NCBI GenBank assembly: GCA_025617745.1 | Contig: CM046858.1 | Span: 34,542,598 to 34,606,597 of the forward strand | DNA length: 64,000 nt | Direction: 5' to 3' | From: Heliocidaris erythrogramma | Taxonomy: Eukaryota; Echinodermata; Echinoidea; Camarodonta; Echinometridae | Shown here: piece by piece, positions 23,979-35,363 of the stretch | Position numbering within the stretch: the first letter of the stretch is position 1 | Layout of the letters: each line of letters opens with the position of its first letter | Made by a program: the position numbers and the translations under genes | Notes under the pieces: generated by a model | What the model saw: the letters and a program-made list of their open reading frames with translations, nothing else | The model's database searches: none | What the model was told of the DNA's origin: nothing

Positions 23979-24146
23979 ATTGAGACTCTTGATTTCAAGT
24001 CTGATGATCTCAGAGAAAACCCCTCAGCATCACGTGATCTCGCTCAGTTCATCTGTAAGATGCCTCATTTGACAAACCTGACACTCTACGGTCAGTATCA
24101 CGATGACTTCTACTCAACATCATCATCGATGGCATCTTCTGCTAAG
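23979..24146 (+). CDS. LRR exon, intact copy G (last of the array)
   Basis: The variable part reads IETLDFKSDDLRENPSASRD; the constant part has LAQFICK as in copy D. It has 56 open codons, acceptor ACGATGACAG and donor GTAATAG. It is the last intact copy before the terminal exon at 25433, which picks up the frame at phase 0 (AAG then GCT). Confidence 0.83.
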
Positions 24147-24790
24147 GTAATAGTTTGGTCATTGTAATAATTTAAACTGTGTACTACAAGATGGGTGGCA
24201 ACTGTATACACATGTATATGGTTTAATTGTTCTTATAACGATTTTTTAAAACTTAATTTCTTTACCTTAATTGTGGTAATAATGTCATTATCTGGTATGA
24301 GGATCGTCTTTGAAGGTACTGATAACCTAATCAAAACATTTTTGTTAAACCGGAAGTGCAATTAAATACAGTATATTATAAGTTGACGATCCAGTATAGA
24401 TAAGGGATGTAAACAGGTCATCTCTTTTTATACAAAATGTATTTACCTTTAACGGAAAGAGTGCTGAAAAGGTGAATTTTGCCAATGAAAAAAAAAAGGG
24501 GGGTAACATATTTGATGAAAGAGTGGGCATACCCGTTCTTCACGAGTGTTTTTTGTTGTGAACAATTAATTGTATGATTTGCTTTTCAGGTTGCTCCTGT
24601 TCTTCATCCCATCACGTAATAAGTAGTGGTATGGAAGCACTGATCGAGACATGGAAACTGACTTCTGTAATACTAATTATCACTCATGAATAGTCAATAA
24701 ATTGTGATTGTAGCGGATCTTAATTAATTCCATGCGGCAGTAATGAGGGCTATTGAAACACTGATGGAGTCAGTCATTGACCTATTGATG

Positions 24791-24797
<7 letters not shown>

Positions 24798-24823
<26 letters not shown>
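24798..24823. repeat. (TA)n microsatellite
   Basis: About thirteen TA units inside the last, degenerate array unit. Confidence 0.9.
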
Positions 24824-24826
<3 letters not shown>

Positions 24827-25432
24827 AACTTCAAACATACGAAATCAAAGTTTTATTTAAATTATCCACAATTATCGTGGAAAATCAATCCAGTAATCCG
24901 AGACATTTATTTTTTCATTCAAAATCGGGTTATAACTTTTTGTCAGTTTAGTTTAGTTAGTGAGGAGTTAGAGATAAACACATGACTGTAAACTGTTTTC
25001 ACAATCATGTAGAGTAGACTGCCCTGATTATAGACCAAAAGTATGTGGTTGTGAAGAAAACTGTAAACAAATACTTTGCACAGCTATGTTTTTCGGTGAT
25101 ATCATAGACCCAAAAAACTATTAAAGATAATTATATGGGGCAAGATGAATCCACAATCAACAAGATTAATTTGGATAATCTAAACTACACTATTCTGAAT
25201 TCTTGCCCATATCAGACTCTCTTAATGTTTTTTTTCTCATTTAGATATTTACAATTCTTTGATAAAGTATACACGTATACGTTTACCTATTTGGTCCACG
25301 GACCTTTCCTTTTTACCTGATGCCCCCCCCCCCCCCCCCCCATGATTCTAATTTTCTTTTAAAGACACTGACGGAAAAGAGGATTATGCATGTAACTATT
25401 ATGCCTATGCATTTTCCTCTCAATGCTAGCAG

Positions 25433-25818
25433 GCTGACGACCAGAGTGGTAACACGAGCCCCACCCTGACTGAGCTGACAATGAGTGATGGGACACTACA
25501 AGGATGGCAGGATTGTGGTTCGATGTTAGACAGTGTGAAGAGGTTCACTCTACAGGTATCGGCTGCGATCAACTCTGACGTCATCAAGACGATACATCTA
25601 CCAGGAGCAACAGAAGTCACCTTTCAACCAGCCGAGTTTGCAGATAAGTCGGCCGGTTTTAAGGATGAGCCCACTAACCTATCCAGTGCCATCATGAATG
25701 TCTTCCCTCAACTCGTCAAGGTGACATTCAGCGATCTTCTCATTGGGAACCATAAGATCGAACCAGTCTTGCAAGCTTTCAGATCAACTCACAAGCTCAA
25801 ACTTCTAAGGACTATCAG
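25433..25818 (+). CDS. LRR gene, large penultimate-block exon
   Basis: A 386-base exon between a CTAGCAG acceptor and a GTAAGA donor, open for 128 codons plus two bases (phase 0 in, phase 2 out). It begins ADDQSGNTSPTLTELTMSDG and holds further degenerate LRR strands (LTELTMSD, VKRFTLQV, ATEVTFQP, LVKVTFSD), ending KLKLLRTIR. It is GC-richer than the surrounding introns. The reading frame from the repeated 56-codon exons continues into it, which ties the array and this exon into one plus-strand gene. By family knowledge it is likely the C-terminal part of an NLR-like or other LRR receptor. It is not part of the tandem unit and is single copy here. Confidence 0.85.
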
Positions 25819-25861
25819 GTAAGACATTGTTTGTGAAAAGAGCGTTTCCTCTTTTATCCAT

Positions 25862-25884
25862 TTCTCTCTCTCTCTCTCTCCCTC
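25862..25884. repeat. (CT)n microsatellite
   Basis: About nine CT units in the intron after the 25433 exon. Confidence 0.8.
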
Positions 25885-26289
25885 TTATTTTTTTCATTTC
25901 TGTTCTTGACACTTAGGTGTCTCCTATATCACAGCTTCATTGAAGTTTGAAGTTTATTTGTTCCACTTTTACATCAAAAACAATTCAGATTTTACAGGCA
26001 TAAGTGTCAATTTCAAAACGTACGGGTAAAGAAATCAAATCAAGTACAATGTACGGTACATAGGCAGAAAATTTCGATCGATATAGGAACGACTGGCACA
26101 AAAAGGAAGACAATGTAAAATGTGGGGAATCTAAATAAAAAGCATAGCTTGTAAATGATTAGGCTCCTGTTTAGAGTAACATTATAGGTAATTCTGATTA
26201 ATATGCAATAAAAATCGAAACGGAATAGAAGTATCAGATTCACTAAACGTACAAGGAGAACAAAGCTCAAAATGTGGAGTAAAGAAAAG

Positions 26290-26440
26290 AAATAGATGCA
26301 AGAGAAAAAGCAGAGAACAAGAAAAAGAAGAAAAAGGAGAAAAAGAAAGAAGAAGAGGAAAGAAACGAAGAAGAAGAAAGACAGAGGCAAAGAAGAAGAA
26401 GAAGAAGAAGAAGAAGAAGAAAGAAGGAAAAGAAAACCTG
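26290..26440. repeat. Purine-rich (GAA/AGA)n tract
   Basis: Imperfect AGAAAA and GAAGAA repeats in the intron. The Lys/Arg/Glu-rich open frame over it is an artefact. Confidence 0.85.
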
Positions 26441-26948
26441 TAAAGGTTGGACAGTGTAGCTTCCCTTGTTGTGTCTATCTCTTTTTACTAATTATTTGTC
26501 TTTGCGCTTTGGAAATTATGCTGGAACCTCCTTTGAAAATTTTGAAATACCCGAGGGCATTCACGGGGAGAAAAAGGGGTGGGGCTACCTTTTGACACCT
26601 CCTGAACACATTCAAATGCCCCTAAATGGCTGATTCCTATCATATGAAGCTAATATCAAAATTAGAAGGTATAAATTGAAAACAACCTTTTTAAATTACT
26701 CTAATGCCATAAGTGTGGGGGATATACTCCCATAGTATCATTGCGACTTATGTCAATTGGAGAATAATGTCAGAATAGATCTATCACAACTGTTCTTAAC
26801 TTTAGTGAAAAGAAAATATTGATCATATTGAATGAAATGTTGGTGTTCTCTTGAAGTTGGTAGTGATAAACAGTAAGAATACGGAAGCTGTTTGTTGGGA
26901 TATGGTATATTACCAGTAACCATAATGTTCAATTCTACACGCTCATAG

Positions 26949-27050
26949 GTTCATAAGATGCAGTACCGACGAGAGTGTGGATGATCTCATCCGTGAGTTC
27001 AATGAAGGTCGGACCATGAAGGTGGAGATAGAGCATGGTAAACCACGTGG
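26949..27050 (+). CDS. LRR gene, exon near the C terminus
   Basis: The 102-base exon starts after CGCTCATAG and ends before GTAAGT. Entering in phase 2, it joins the previous exon's AG to give an Arg codon, then reads FIRCSTDESVDDLIREFNEG and RTMKVEIEHGKPRG, leaving GG for the next exon. No stop occurs in this frame, and both splice sites fit the consensus well. The segment is charged and looks like a C-terminal cap after the LRRs. The C tract at about 27102-27122 follows in the intron. Confidence 0.75.
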
Positions 27051-27553
27051 GTAAGTAAGGGCTCAGACAGATTTTTAGAGGTCTCTCAAAAAGTATGCTA
27101 TCCCCCCCCCCCCCCCCCCCCCTCCCCTCCTTTACTGAAATGCGATATAAATCGATTAGTATTGTCATTCCCGTTTTTAGGAAGAGAAAGAGAGCGAGAG
27201 AGATAGAATGTGATGCACATCAAAATGGATCATACTCTCTTTAATCAATAGTGCTCTTATATGATTTCCATTTTCATTGTGAATGTTACGGTATTTTAAT
27301 GAAAATCGCCAATGGTAGGTCCATCTTCTTCTTTATCCTTTGCAGCTTGCTTCTATCTACACTGCTGCAATTCATGTTGTTGTATGTTTTTACTAACCCC
27401 TCTCACTCTCCCTTTTTTTCCTCTCCCATACTCCTCCTTTTTTTCTTCCTCCACTATTTATCTCACCCCCTTTCCTTCCGTCTTTCTTTCCCTCTATCTC
27501 TTCATCCTCACATATCTCGCTTTGTGTCTTCCTCCCTTCTCTTTATCATTTAG

Positions 27554-27566
27554 ATCATTCATATGA
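27554..27566 (+). CDS. LRR gene, probable terminal coding exon
   Basis: After a pyrimidine-rich stretch of about 140 bases and TTTAG, the first 13 bases complete a Gly codon and read SFI then TGA at 27564. The predicted protein would end EHGKPRGSFI. The call depends on the splice prediction: a strong polypyrimidine tract and correct phase support it, but so short a coding end could be chance. The transcript would continue as 3' UTR; candidate AATAAA signals lie near 29265 and 29909. Confidence 0.5.
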
Positions 27567-29076
27567 GGAGGATTAAGCAAGGATTCACCCCTAACAACTA
27601 CCAATTGGATCCGATGACTATTTGCCCAAGTAAAGATGATTCTTCGTTTCCATTAGATATCTCGCCTTGTTATTCTGATCTACTTACAAGAATATAGATT
27701 ATTTCATTGACTGGATGTATACATTAAGTATAAGCAAAGGCTTTTGACATGATCATTCACGTATATAGTCAGTGGTGATGAAGCTCGTTTTCCCTTATGA
27801 AAGAAATATTGCTGTTTTATCATTTGAAATATCATTACTCAGTTCATCACATATTAAAAGAATGACAAATTCATTTAAAAATACTATCAACCGCTCCAAA
27901 TCACTTCAAAACCATTCTGATCGGACAGCTCAAGACAAATTTATGCATACGTGTACTTAAATGGTCCTACCCGTTTTGTTATGGCAACAATCGGCTCCAT
28001 GGCAATATTCTAGTTACTCCACCCTTATTAGAACATTATATGTATGCCTAGGAAGTCTTTAGATAGTCACATTTGGAGTAAGAGATATCTTATTAACGCT
28101 TTGATATTGTGGATACTGCTTTTTGTTGTAAATATTTGTATAAAGTCAGTCCTATATCTATGCCCCTAGAATAGATGGTATTTGTGAGTTGTGACAATGG
28201 ATTTATCTGTAATGTCCGCCTAGGTTTTTCTAAAATCCTGCCTTTCTGCTTTGATCATTATCTTGGGGGTTTAAAGTAGGAAATATATGTTGTGATGTTG
28301 ATCTTAGTCTATAAACATCTGGTGCTTTTGTATTGTTTTATGTAAAAACATTTGATGAAATATGTAATATTGCTTTAAACAATATTGCTATTATGTAAAT
28401 ATTATGTTCTTAAACATGTAAATCATGTATATCACGTAAATCATATGGTGCTTTTGTATTGTTAATGTCACTACGTTTGATGAAATATGGTGGTTCTTTA
28501 TGCTAATTCCCTTCCAATATTTCACTCAGTACGTCTGAAAGATGAATAAGTTCATTTCTAAATTCCTTTGGCCAAATAAGGTCAGTTTGAATCCTTTGCA
28601 AATGGGGTGAGTGAAGTTCACTTTTTAGATCAATATGCGCATTTTTTTAAAAGTATCTGTACATGTAATTACTAGTTATATTCACTCACAAGTCAGAAAT
28701 AACTTGGCTGAGATCACTGTAGTGATATTAGTGTTACTTATTAATGCTTTAAGTATGTCAAGAATTTGTAACACATCATAAGCCCTTAAATATATATATA
28801 TCGGTATTGTCACCCTTTGTATGCTTTTCTAATTTCAACCACTTGGATGTTGCTCATTCGATTTCCTGTTTTATAGATAAATCTCATTGTGTTATGTACG
28901 ACCTTATGCACATGTTTAAAGGTGCATTGTGTTATCTTCTGTTCTTATATTCACCATGCATTGGTTTTTTCTGATAGCTGATTGGCTGTGTATATATTTT
29001 TTTGTACATTTTTCCTGCAAAGTCAACTGGCCATTTACTATTTACTTAAGACCGCGAATTTCATCATATTTGTATA
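27567..29076. other. Probable 3' UTR and intergenic DNA
   Basis: AT-rich, no coding signal. A short direct repeat (TTTGATGAAATATG near 28351 and 28477, with GGTGCTTTTGTATTGTT before each) is visible. Where the transcript ends cannot be determined. Confidence 0.4.
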
Positions 29077-29152
29077 ACACTCTAAATTGAGTTGGCTAAA
29101 ATATTATCCAACTTTTATTGGCTAGATTTTACCCAACTTTTTTTTAGAGTGT
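29077..29152. mobile_element. Tiny palindromic MITE
   Basis: ACACTCTAAATTGAGTTGGC on the left is mirrored by CCCAACTTTTTTTTAGAGTGT on the right over a total of about 76 bp. The ends resemble the ACACTGTAAA-type ends at 48294-48815 and 61658-61824, and TA is present on the left flank. Confidence 0.6.
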
Positions 29153-30521
29153 ACCACCGTCATGTGAATAGACTTGTATAAAACGAATTGTGTCATAACT
29201 ATTCTTTGCTGGAATAGGTCATAAATTAATTAGAATTAAAAATGGAATCTTGAATTTACATTTAATAAAGTCGACTATGTATTATCAAAGAACTAGAATT
29301 ATCAAAAATGTTACTATTACTTTTAGATACTTGTAGATGCTTTCATTGAGTCAGCTAGACTATGGCATTTTGTAAGATGTGACAAAGAATGTATATACAT
29401 GTATGATGTCCATAACCTAGACAATGCGCTTAGATCATTATCTTGGAGGTTTTGTATATAACAGTAAATATATTTTGTGATGATTATATGTAATGAGCAT
29501 TGGGTGCCTTTTTTATAGTCTTATTTCACTTCATTAATATTTAATTGTATTTTGTTTTTATTGTATTAAACATAATTGTCACATTAATTATTCTGTTCAT
29601 GAAGATATAAATCATATAGATCATATAAATAAAAACACATGATATAATCCATATATAACCAACGATGAGTGAAATCATATCGAAAAACCCCCAAATAGCG
29701 TAACGAAATGATGTTTCATACTTAATTTGATATATTTCTTTTGAGTGGAAAATGATCAAAATATTATTTTTGACACATTCAGAATGAGGTTTGAATCGTT
29801 TGTAGCTGTATTTTAAGTTAATAATCGATCTCTTTTAATCGATCATTAATGAACCAAATCAATGCTTGCTAATGTTGCATGTTCGGGTTTTTAAAATGTT
29901 ATTGGGGGCCAATAAAATCAACATTTCTATCATGTAACATAATAATTATTATGCGACTTTTGTACATTGAAACATGATATTTGTGATTGTAAAAAAATAG
30001 CTTTAAAAATATTTTTTTGTAGCCAGTAACATAATTATTACTTCAACTCTTTTAGATATTAGCAGCAAATTGACTTGATGAATAAGGATTTCTTGCAAAT
30101 TGGTCGGGTTGGGTTCACCAATTATCACTGATATAGTAAGCCTTGCCTCAGCACTATAGGTTTGCCAACCTCGTTATAGAGATAACCAGACGGAAACTTT
30201 GGGCTGATACATGATACATTTTGTGCCAGAAAACCTAACCTGAGCTAGCATGCAATGAATAAGTAAAGTTCTTCGGAAACTTAATGCAAATTTGTTGCCT
30301 GTTTATTTAATTCGCTTTTTGTGACAAGAAGAAGGAAAGAGATTGCATGGATGTGCAAGTAGAAGTACTGGAGAGCGAGAGGAAATAAAAACCATGCATG
30401 GTCTTCGCACACCAAATTTCAGAAAACCATACATGGTCGTGCGGTCTTCATAAATGTCAGAAAACCATGCATGCACTATGAACACGATGACAAAGAGATC
30501 GGACAAAATATACAGCTCCTC
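29153..30521. other. Intergenic, no gene seen
   Basis: AT-rich. Near 30388-30475 a short motif (AGAAAACCATGCATGG type) is repeated three times. No coding or RNA signal is visible. Confidence 0.45.
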
Positions 30522-30529
30522 ATTGTACC
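30522..30529. repeat. 8-bp target duplication, left (foldback copy 1)
   Basis: ATTGTACC, repeated exactly at 35372-35379 on the other side of the element. Confidence 0.9.
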
Positions 30530-30540
30530 GGGGGCATCTC

Positions 30541-31018
30541 GTTTTTCCGAAGGTTCGTTTTTCCGAAGGTTCGTATTTCCGAAACACTAATTTCCCATGC
30601 CTGGGGGTTCATAATTCCGAAAATGAAAAAGGGTTCGTAATTCCGAACATTTGTTGCATTATTCCGAAGGTTCGTTATTCCGAAGGTTCGTTTATCCGAA
30701 GGTTCGTTTATCCGAAGGTTCAGAATTCCGAAAATGAAATAGGGTTCATATTTCCGAAGGTTCGTATTTCCGAAAATGAAAAAGGGCTCATAATTCCGAA
30801 GGTTCGTATTTCCGAAAATGAAAAAGGGTTCGTATTTCCGAAAATGAAATAAGGTTCGTATTTCCGAAAATGAAAAAGGGTTCGTATTTCCGAAAATGAA
30901 AAAGGGTTCGTATTTCCGAAAATGAAAAAGGGTTCGTATTTCCGAAAATGAAAAAGGGTTCGTATTTCCGAAAATGAAATAAGGTTCGTATTTCCGAAAA
31001 TGAAATAGGGTTCATAAT
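30541..31018 (+). repeat. Left terminal array of copy 1
   Basis: Outer part: 16-base units TTCGTWWTTCCGAAGG. Inner part: repeated 26-base units in which CCGAA is followed by AATGAAAAAGGG or AATGAAATAGGG. A non-repeat spacer (AACACTAATTTCCCATGCCT from about 30580) interrupts it early, and the same spacer is in copy 2. Confidence 0.93.
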
Positions 31019-31984
31019 TCCTGCTAAAAAAAAGCAAATTCATCAGGAGCAGAGCTGGAGTAATGGGGGGGGGCGTGCCCCCACCCCTAATAATTGCCCT
31101 CCAGTCCTATTTGGATTAAAGGAATGTGAAAGAAAGATGAGTCTCGTCCGGGTCTGAGGTACAAAACTGTATTTGGGCAGCCATGTTGATCGTTAACCTC
31201 TTCTCAAAGTTCTTCTTTCTTCATCCTTTCTTCTTTGTTTTCCTTTCGCTTTTTTCTTATTTATAATCTATTTATTCCCATATGCATATCCGAATTTTCT
31301 GTTTTCTTTCCTTTTTTCTTTTTCTCTCTTTTTTCCCTTCTAACCTCTAATGAATCTTTTCACCTTTTTCTTTTCTCCTTTCTCTTCCCTCTCCCTCCTT
31401 TTTGCCCACATAGTGGCGCATATACTGACAGCAATGTTGAATATGAAAGGTGGAGTGACATCCCAACACCCCACCCCTGCCCCAACCCATTTTAGCAAGG
31501 CCCATGATAGGGGTGCGGTAGGAAAATTTATATATCTTATAAGCCTGATCATGTGATCTCACATTGTGCAGTACGCAGTTATCTTTATAAAGTTCATATA
31601 ATGGAACTTAATACAATAACTACGTGTATTTGGGGGCCTCGTGTTTGAAACCAAGTGGATGCGGTCACCATGGCCCCTCGAAGTGACTTAAAATCGTCGT
31701 TCCACTGTTTGCTTACTTTATACAAACATAAATTATCGAGTAATCGCAGATATAGGTTAACTATAATTTTTATAATTACAGAGGCCGCATAACTTCTTTT
31801 TTTTTAAGTAGGAGGGGGGGGGGGGGGGGCTGACACATCTTTCCCGAAAATCCACCATTATGTTTCTACATTTTCTAAATTTTATGAGCGAGCGAAGAGA
31901 GCGAGGAAAGAATTAACCTACAATTTTATTTTGTCAAAGAAATACACGAGAAAAGTTTATGTACATGATCACCTCCTATACTTG

Positions 31985-32276
31985 ATATGATGCACCACGC
32001 GTTACCCCGGGTAGCGTTGTACCCGAGGTACCATAGTGTCCCTGTATTAAAGAGTTGCGACATGGACGTCTCACTTTTCTGGAAACAAAATGCCGTTCGA
32101 ATTCTTTCCATTGAGAACACCCAGGTGCTCATCGGAATTGAATATAAATGTTATGTAATAGTGGAAACAAAATGTAGTTCAAATCCCCAGTTGTCGCAAC
32201 TCTTTAATTAATACAGGGACACTATGGTACCCCGGGGTACAGCGCTATACCCGGGGTAACGCGTGGTGCATCATAT
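31985..32276. mobile_element. Nested MITE inside foldback copy 1
   Basis: ATATGATGCACCACGCGTTA at the left is mirrored by TAACGCGTGGTGCATCATAT at the right, with arms of about 80 bp that reach GTCGCAACTCTTTAAT and include GGTACC- and CCCGGG-type palindromes. The same element sits at the equivalent place in copy 2 (about 44451-44738), so it entered before the two copies separated. Confidence 0.85.
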
Positions 32277-34550
32277 GTCGGATTTCGGGCACTTTGCAAC
32301 ACGAATATGTGTATATTTGCTGAACGAGGCATCCAAGAAAAGTTTAAGTTTTACGAACGAACGAGAAAAATGGACACTTTATCATCTTTAAATGCTATCA
32401 ACAAAAGACACTTACAAACATTATTCTAAGAAGTATATTTGTGCACCTTAATATTTTACCAGTCTCTGATATGATATATCTTATAACACTCTCATTTTTA
32501 CGTATAAGCTACCGATCAGGAAAATTACCCAGTTTATTTGATGACAGTCATGTTCACTCTTAATTCATCTGTGTATTCATATACTACCCGTCAATCTGTC
32601 AATCTACAATGTTTCACCAACCTAAGGTTTTCTCTACTTTAAATTCATTTGGCATTAAAGCTATGGTCGCAACCCATAAAATTAGCCTGCAATGGGAGTA
32701 AAATGCCTAAAAATATGTTTACAAATATGATGTTATGTTTTGCATAATGAATTTATATAGTCAAATAATTTTACACATTCATGCATACTAAATGAACAAA
32801 ATTACGTGTTAAAAAATTGCCTTATTTTAGTAGCCAGCCTTAGCATAATATGCTTTGGACACTATAATTTTCATTATGGATATGTAGAAATTTGGATCCA
32901 CTGGATAATATTTTCCACGTTGTAAACCACAAAATCATCTTGTCAGATTTATATGTGTTTTGAGGTTGACAGATAGAAATAGGTTGCAAAACTTTAGCAA
33001 TCATTAGGATCATTTGAATGTAATTAAGATTCTATCATCATCTGAAAAGGAAAGTGAGTTCAGCATTATCACATTAAATTACTTGTGAATAATAGACGTC
33101 ATTAATAGACGTCCATATGCACTCTTCAATGTTCATCAAAAGATAATTCTTGTATGCAATGTAAATCATATCACAATATATAACTAAAAAGAGCAAAATA
33201 GGAGGTAAAGATCAGAATCCAGAACTTTAGTAACTCCCAGTGTGGGTGATAGCAGGGGCGGCGGGGCGTCTTTCAAAATGGGTGGGGGCACCAACAAAAG
33301 GGGCACTTTGGGGGCAAAGGGCACCTACAAAGGGTGAAATAATTGCGGGAAATGCCACTTTGAGCTGAGACAATAGTATACCGCTACATTAATGATTAAT
33401 ACACTATCGAATATCATTTTCGACACATTATTGTTTATGTCTTAGCATGGTTCTAGATGAAAAAGGAAAAAAAAAGAAAAGAAAAAATTACTTTACAGTT
33501 GAGTGCAATGGTCTGATTATTCATATTGAAGATATTTTGAATAGCAGCGATTTTCCTAATATGATAAAAAGACAATGGTAAATGCGAGCGAGCGTAGCGA
33601 GCGAGCTTAGAAATTTTTAGAAAGAAATTGTCCTTCTTCCCGTTTTGATGTAAGGGCACTGCTCATTCTTGTATAACTGCCCCCTGCTCCACTGCCTCTC
33701 ATTATGCTGATATCAGTAGGGGATCGGAATCTATTATAAAGGAAGCCTCTCTGAGCTAGGTAGGCCTATGTGGTTCTTTTGTGGACTTTAGGGCTTATTT
33801 TTAGTTTACACTTTTCATAGTATACTTTTTAATCACAATTTATGTTCACGAAGTAATTACATCTTAAAGATAATAAAGTGTCAATGTTTGGCTCGCTGGA
33901 ATCCAGCAGCGTGGTGCCTGAACATCCTTTTATTTTGGGAAGCGAGATGGTGGGCTAAAATCATTATTCTATAGACAATATCTCCTTTTTTTACTTGCTC
34001 ACTAGCGCGTAAGATTTAGAAACGGAATAGTTTGGGACAGGGAACGCCCTTCATTAGGGCGAGTGAAGTGCCCAGATATTCCATATTCGGCAGTAGGGTT
34101 CAGTAATATTATTCATGGCTCATTATTACATGTTCTATATTTGTCTTTTGATGGCGAAATTGCATTTCCATTACAATAAAAAAGGGTTTTATGTTTTTTT
34201 CTAACTCGCTTCGCTCGCTTGCAAATTGTACGAACGGGGAGTATGATATTCTGCCAAGAGGCATCAGCTCCCCCTTTCAAAAACATTATGTGGCCATTTT
34301 CTGCTTGTAAAGATCTACTTGGAACTTTAGTGTGTCTCATTTTCCAAAGCGGTATATACATTATATAAATAACTTCAAGCCAATTTCGTTGTAGGAAATT
34401 TAATCCGGAATCCGATCATTCACTTTCTTCAATACATCAGTACGTATTTTAATCACCGAGGTAATATCATTTTATGAGAAATGAAACATGTATTCCTGAG
34501 GCGCTTGCTCTCTACGCTCGCTCACAAATATTGGTTATTATAATAGGAAC

Positions 34551-34690
34551 AATTATAATTAGGATAATAATATTAATAATAATAATGATAATGATAATAA
34601 TAATAATAATGATAATAATAATAATAATTATAATAATAATAATCATATTAATAATAATGATAATATTGATAGGAATTACGATAATAATGG
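34551..34690. repeat. (AAT)n/(GATAAT)n microsatellite
   Basis: Trinucleotide repeat with interspersed GATAAT, in the interior next to the right array. The same tract, shorter, is in copy 2 at about 47390-47490. The Ile-rich translations on both strands come from it. Confidence 0.9.
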
Positions 34691-34831
34691 CTATTTCTCT
34701 GGATTTTATTATAATTGTTATCATCATTGTTATGATTATTGAGTACGAAATAAATATCTTTACACTTGGCCGTCTTTCCCCTCCTCCCTATCCAAAATAC
34801 GGATTGACGCCGTATTCTCTGAATTTAAACC

Positions 34832-35363
34832 CTTTTTCATTTTCGGAAATACGAACCCTTTTTCATTTTCGGAAATACGAACCCTATTTCATTTTCGGAA
34901 ATACGAACCCTATTTCATTTTCGGAAATACGAACCCTATTTCATTTTCGGAAATACGAACCCTATTTCATTTTCGGAAATACGAACCCTATTTCATTTTC
35001 GGAAATACGAACCCTATTTCATTTTCGGAAATACGAACCCTTTTTCATTTTCGGAAATACGAACCCTTTTTCATTTTCGGAAATACGAACCCTTTTTCAT
35101 TTTCGGAAATACGAACCCTTTTTCATTTTCGGAAATACGGACCCTTTTTCATTTTCGGAAATACGAACCTCATTTCATTTTCGGAAATACGAACCTTCGG
35201 AATTATGAACCCTATTTCATTTTCGGAAAAAAGAACCTTCGGAAAAAAGAACCTTCGGAAAAACGAACCTTCGGAGTAACGAACCTTCGGAATAACGAAC
35301 CTTCGGAATTAAGAACCTTCGGAAAAACGAACCTTCGGAAATACGAACCTTCGGAAAAACGAC
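34832..35363 (-). repeat. Right terminal array of copy 1
   Basis: Mirror of the left array: inner 26-base units (TTCATTTTCGGAAATACGAA core) and outer 16-base units (CCTTCGGAAAAACGAA and variants). About fourteen 26-base units are visible against roughly ten on the left. Confidence 0.93.

Larger units (their letters stand above)
10917..25120 (+). repeat. Tandem array of LRR-exon units (about 1.8-1.9 kb each)
   Basis: Intact exons begin at 13458, 15342, 17147, 19054 and 23979, so neighbouring units in the uninterrupted run are 1884, 1805 and 1907 bp apart. Every unit has the same intron landmarks: AGCAAATTGTCAGTAATTGT before the exon, GGTCATTGTAATAATTTAAA after it, a shared GATTTGCTTTTCAG motif, and a C tract of 12-16 before TTGATACTA. 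A second block type (10917-12840 and 20516-23230) carries a truncated exon and a CA repeat, giving a higher-order duplication. A last degenerate unit without an exon runs to about 25120. The high identity implies recent duplication or gene conversion. Confidence 0.9.

Noticed and set aside
26296-26595. Lys/Arg/Glu-rich 99-codon frame
   Set aside because: Caused by the purine-rich simple repeat within the LRR gene intron.
30541-31018. Possible CRISPR array (regular short repeats)
   Set aside because: Repeats are head-to-tail without unique spacers, occur as inverted ends of a transposon, and the DNA is eukaryotic.
34474-35208. 244-codon plus-strand frame
   Set aside because: It is an Ile run from the (AAT)n microsatellite joined to the periodic translation of the foldback terminal array.
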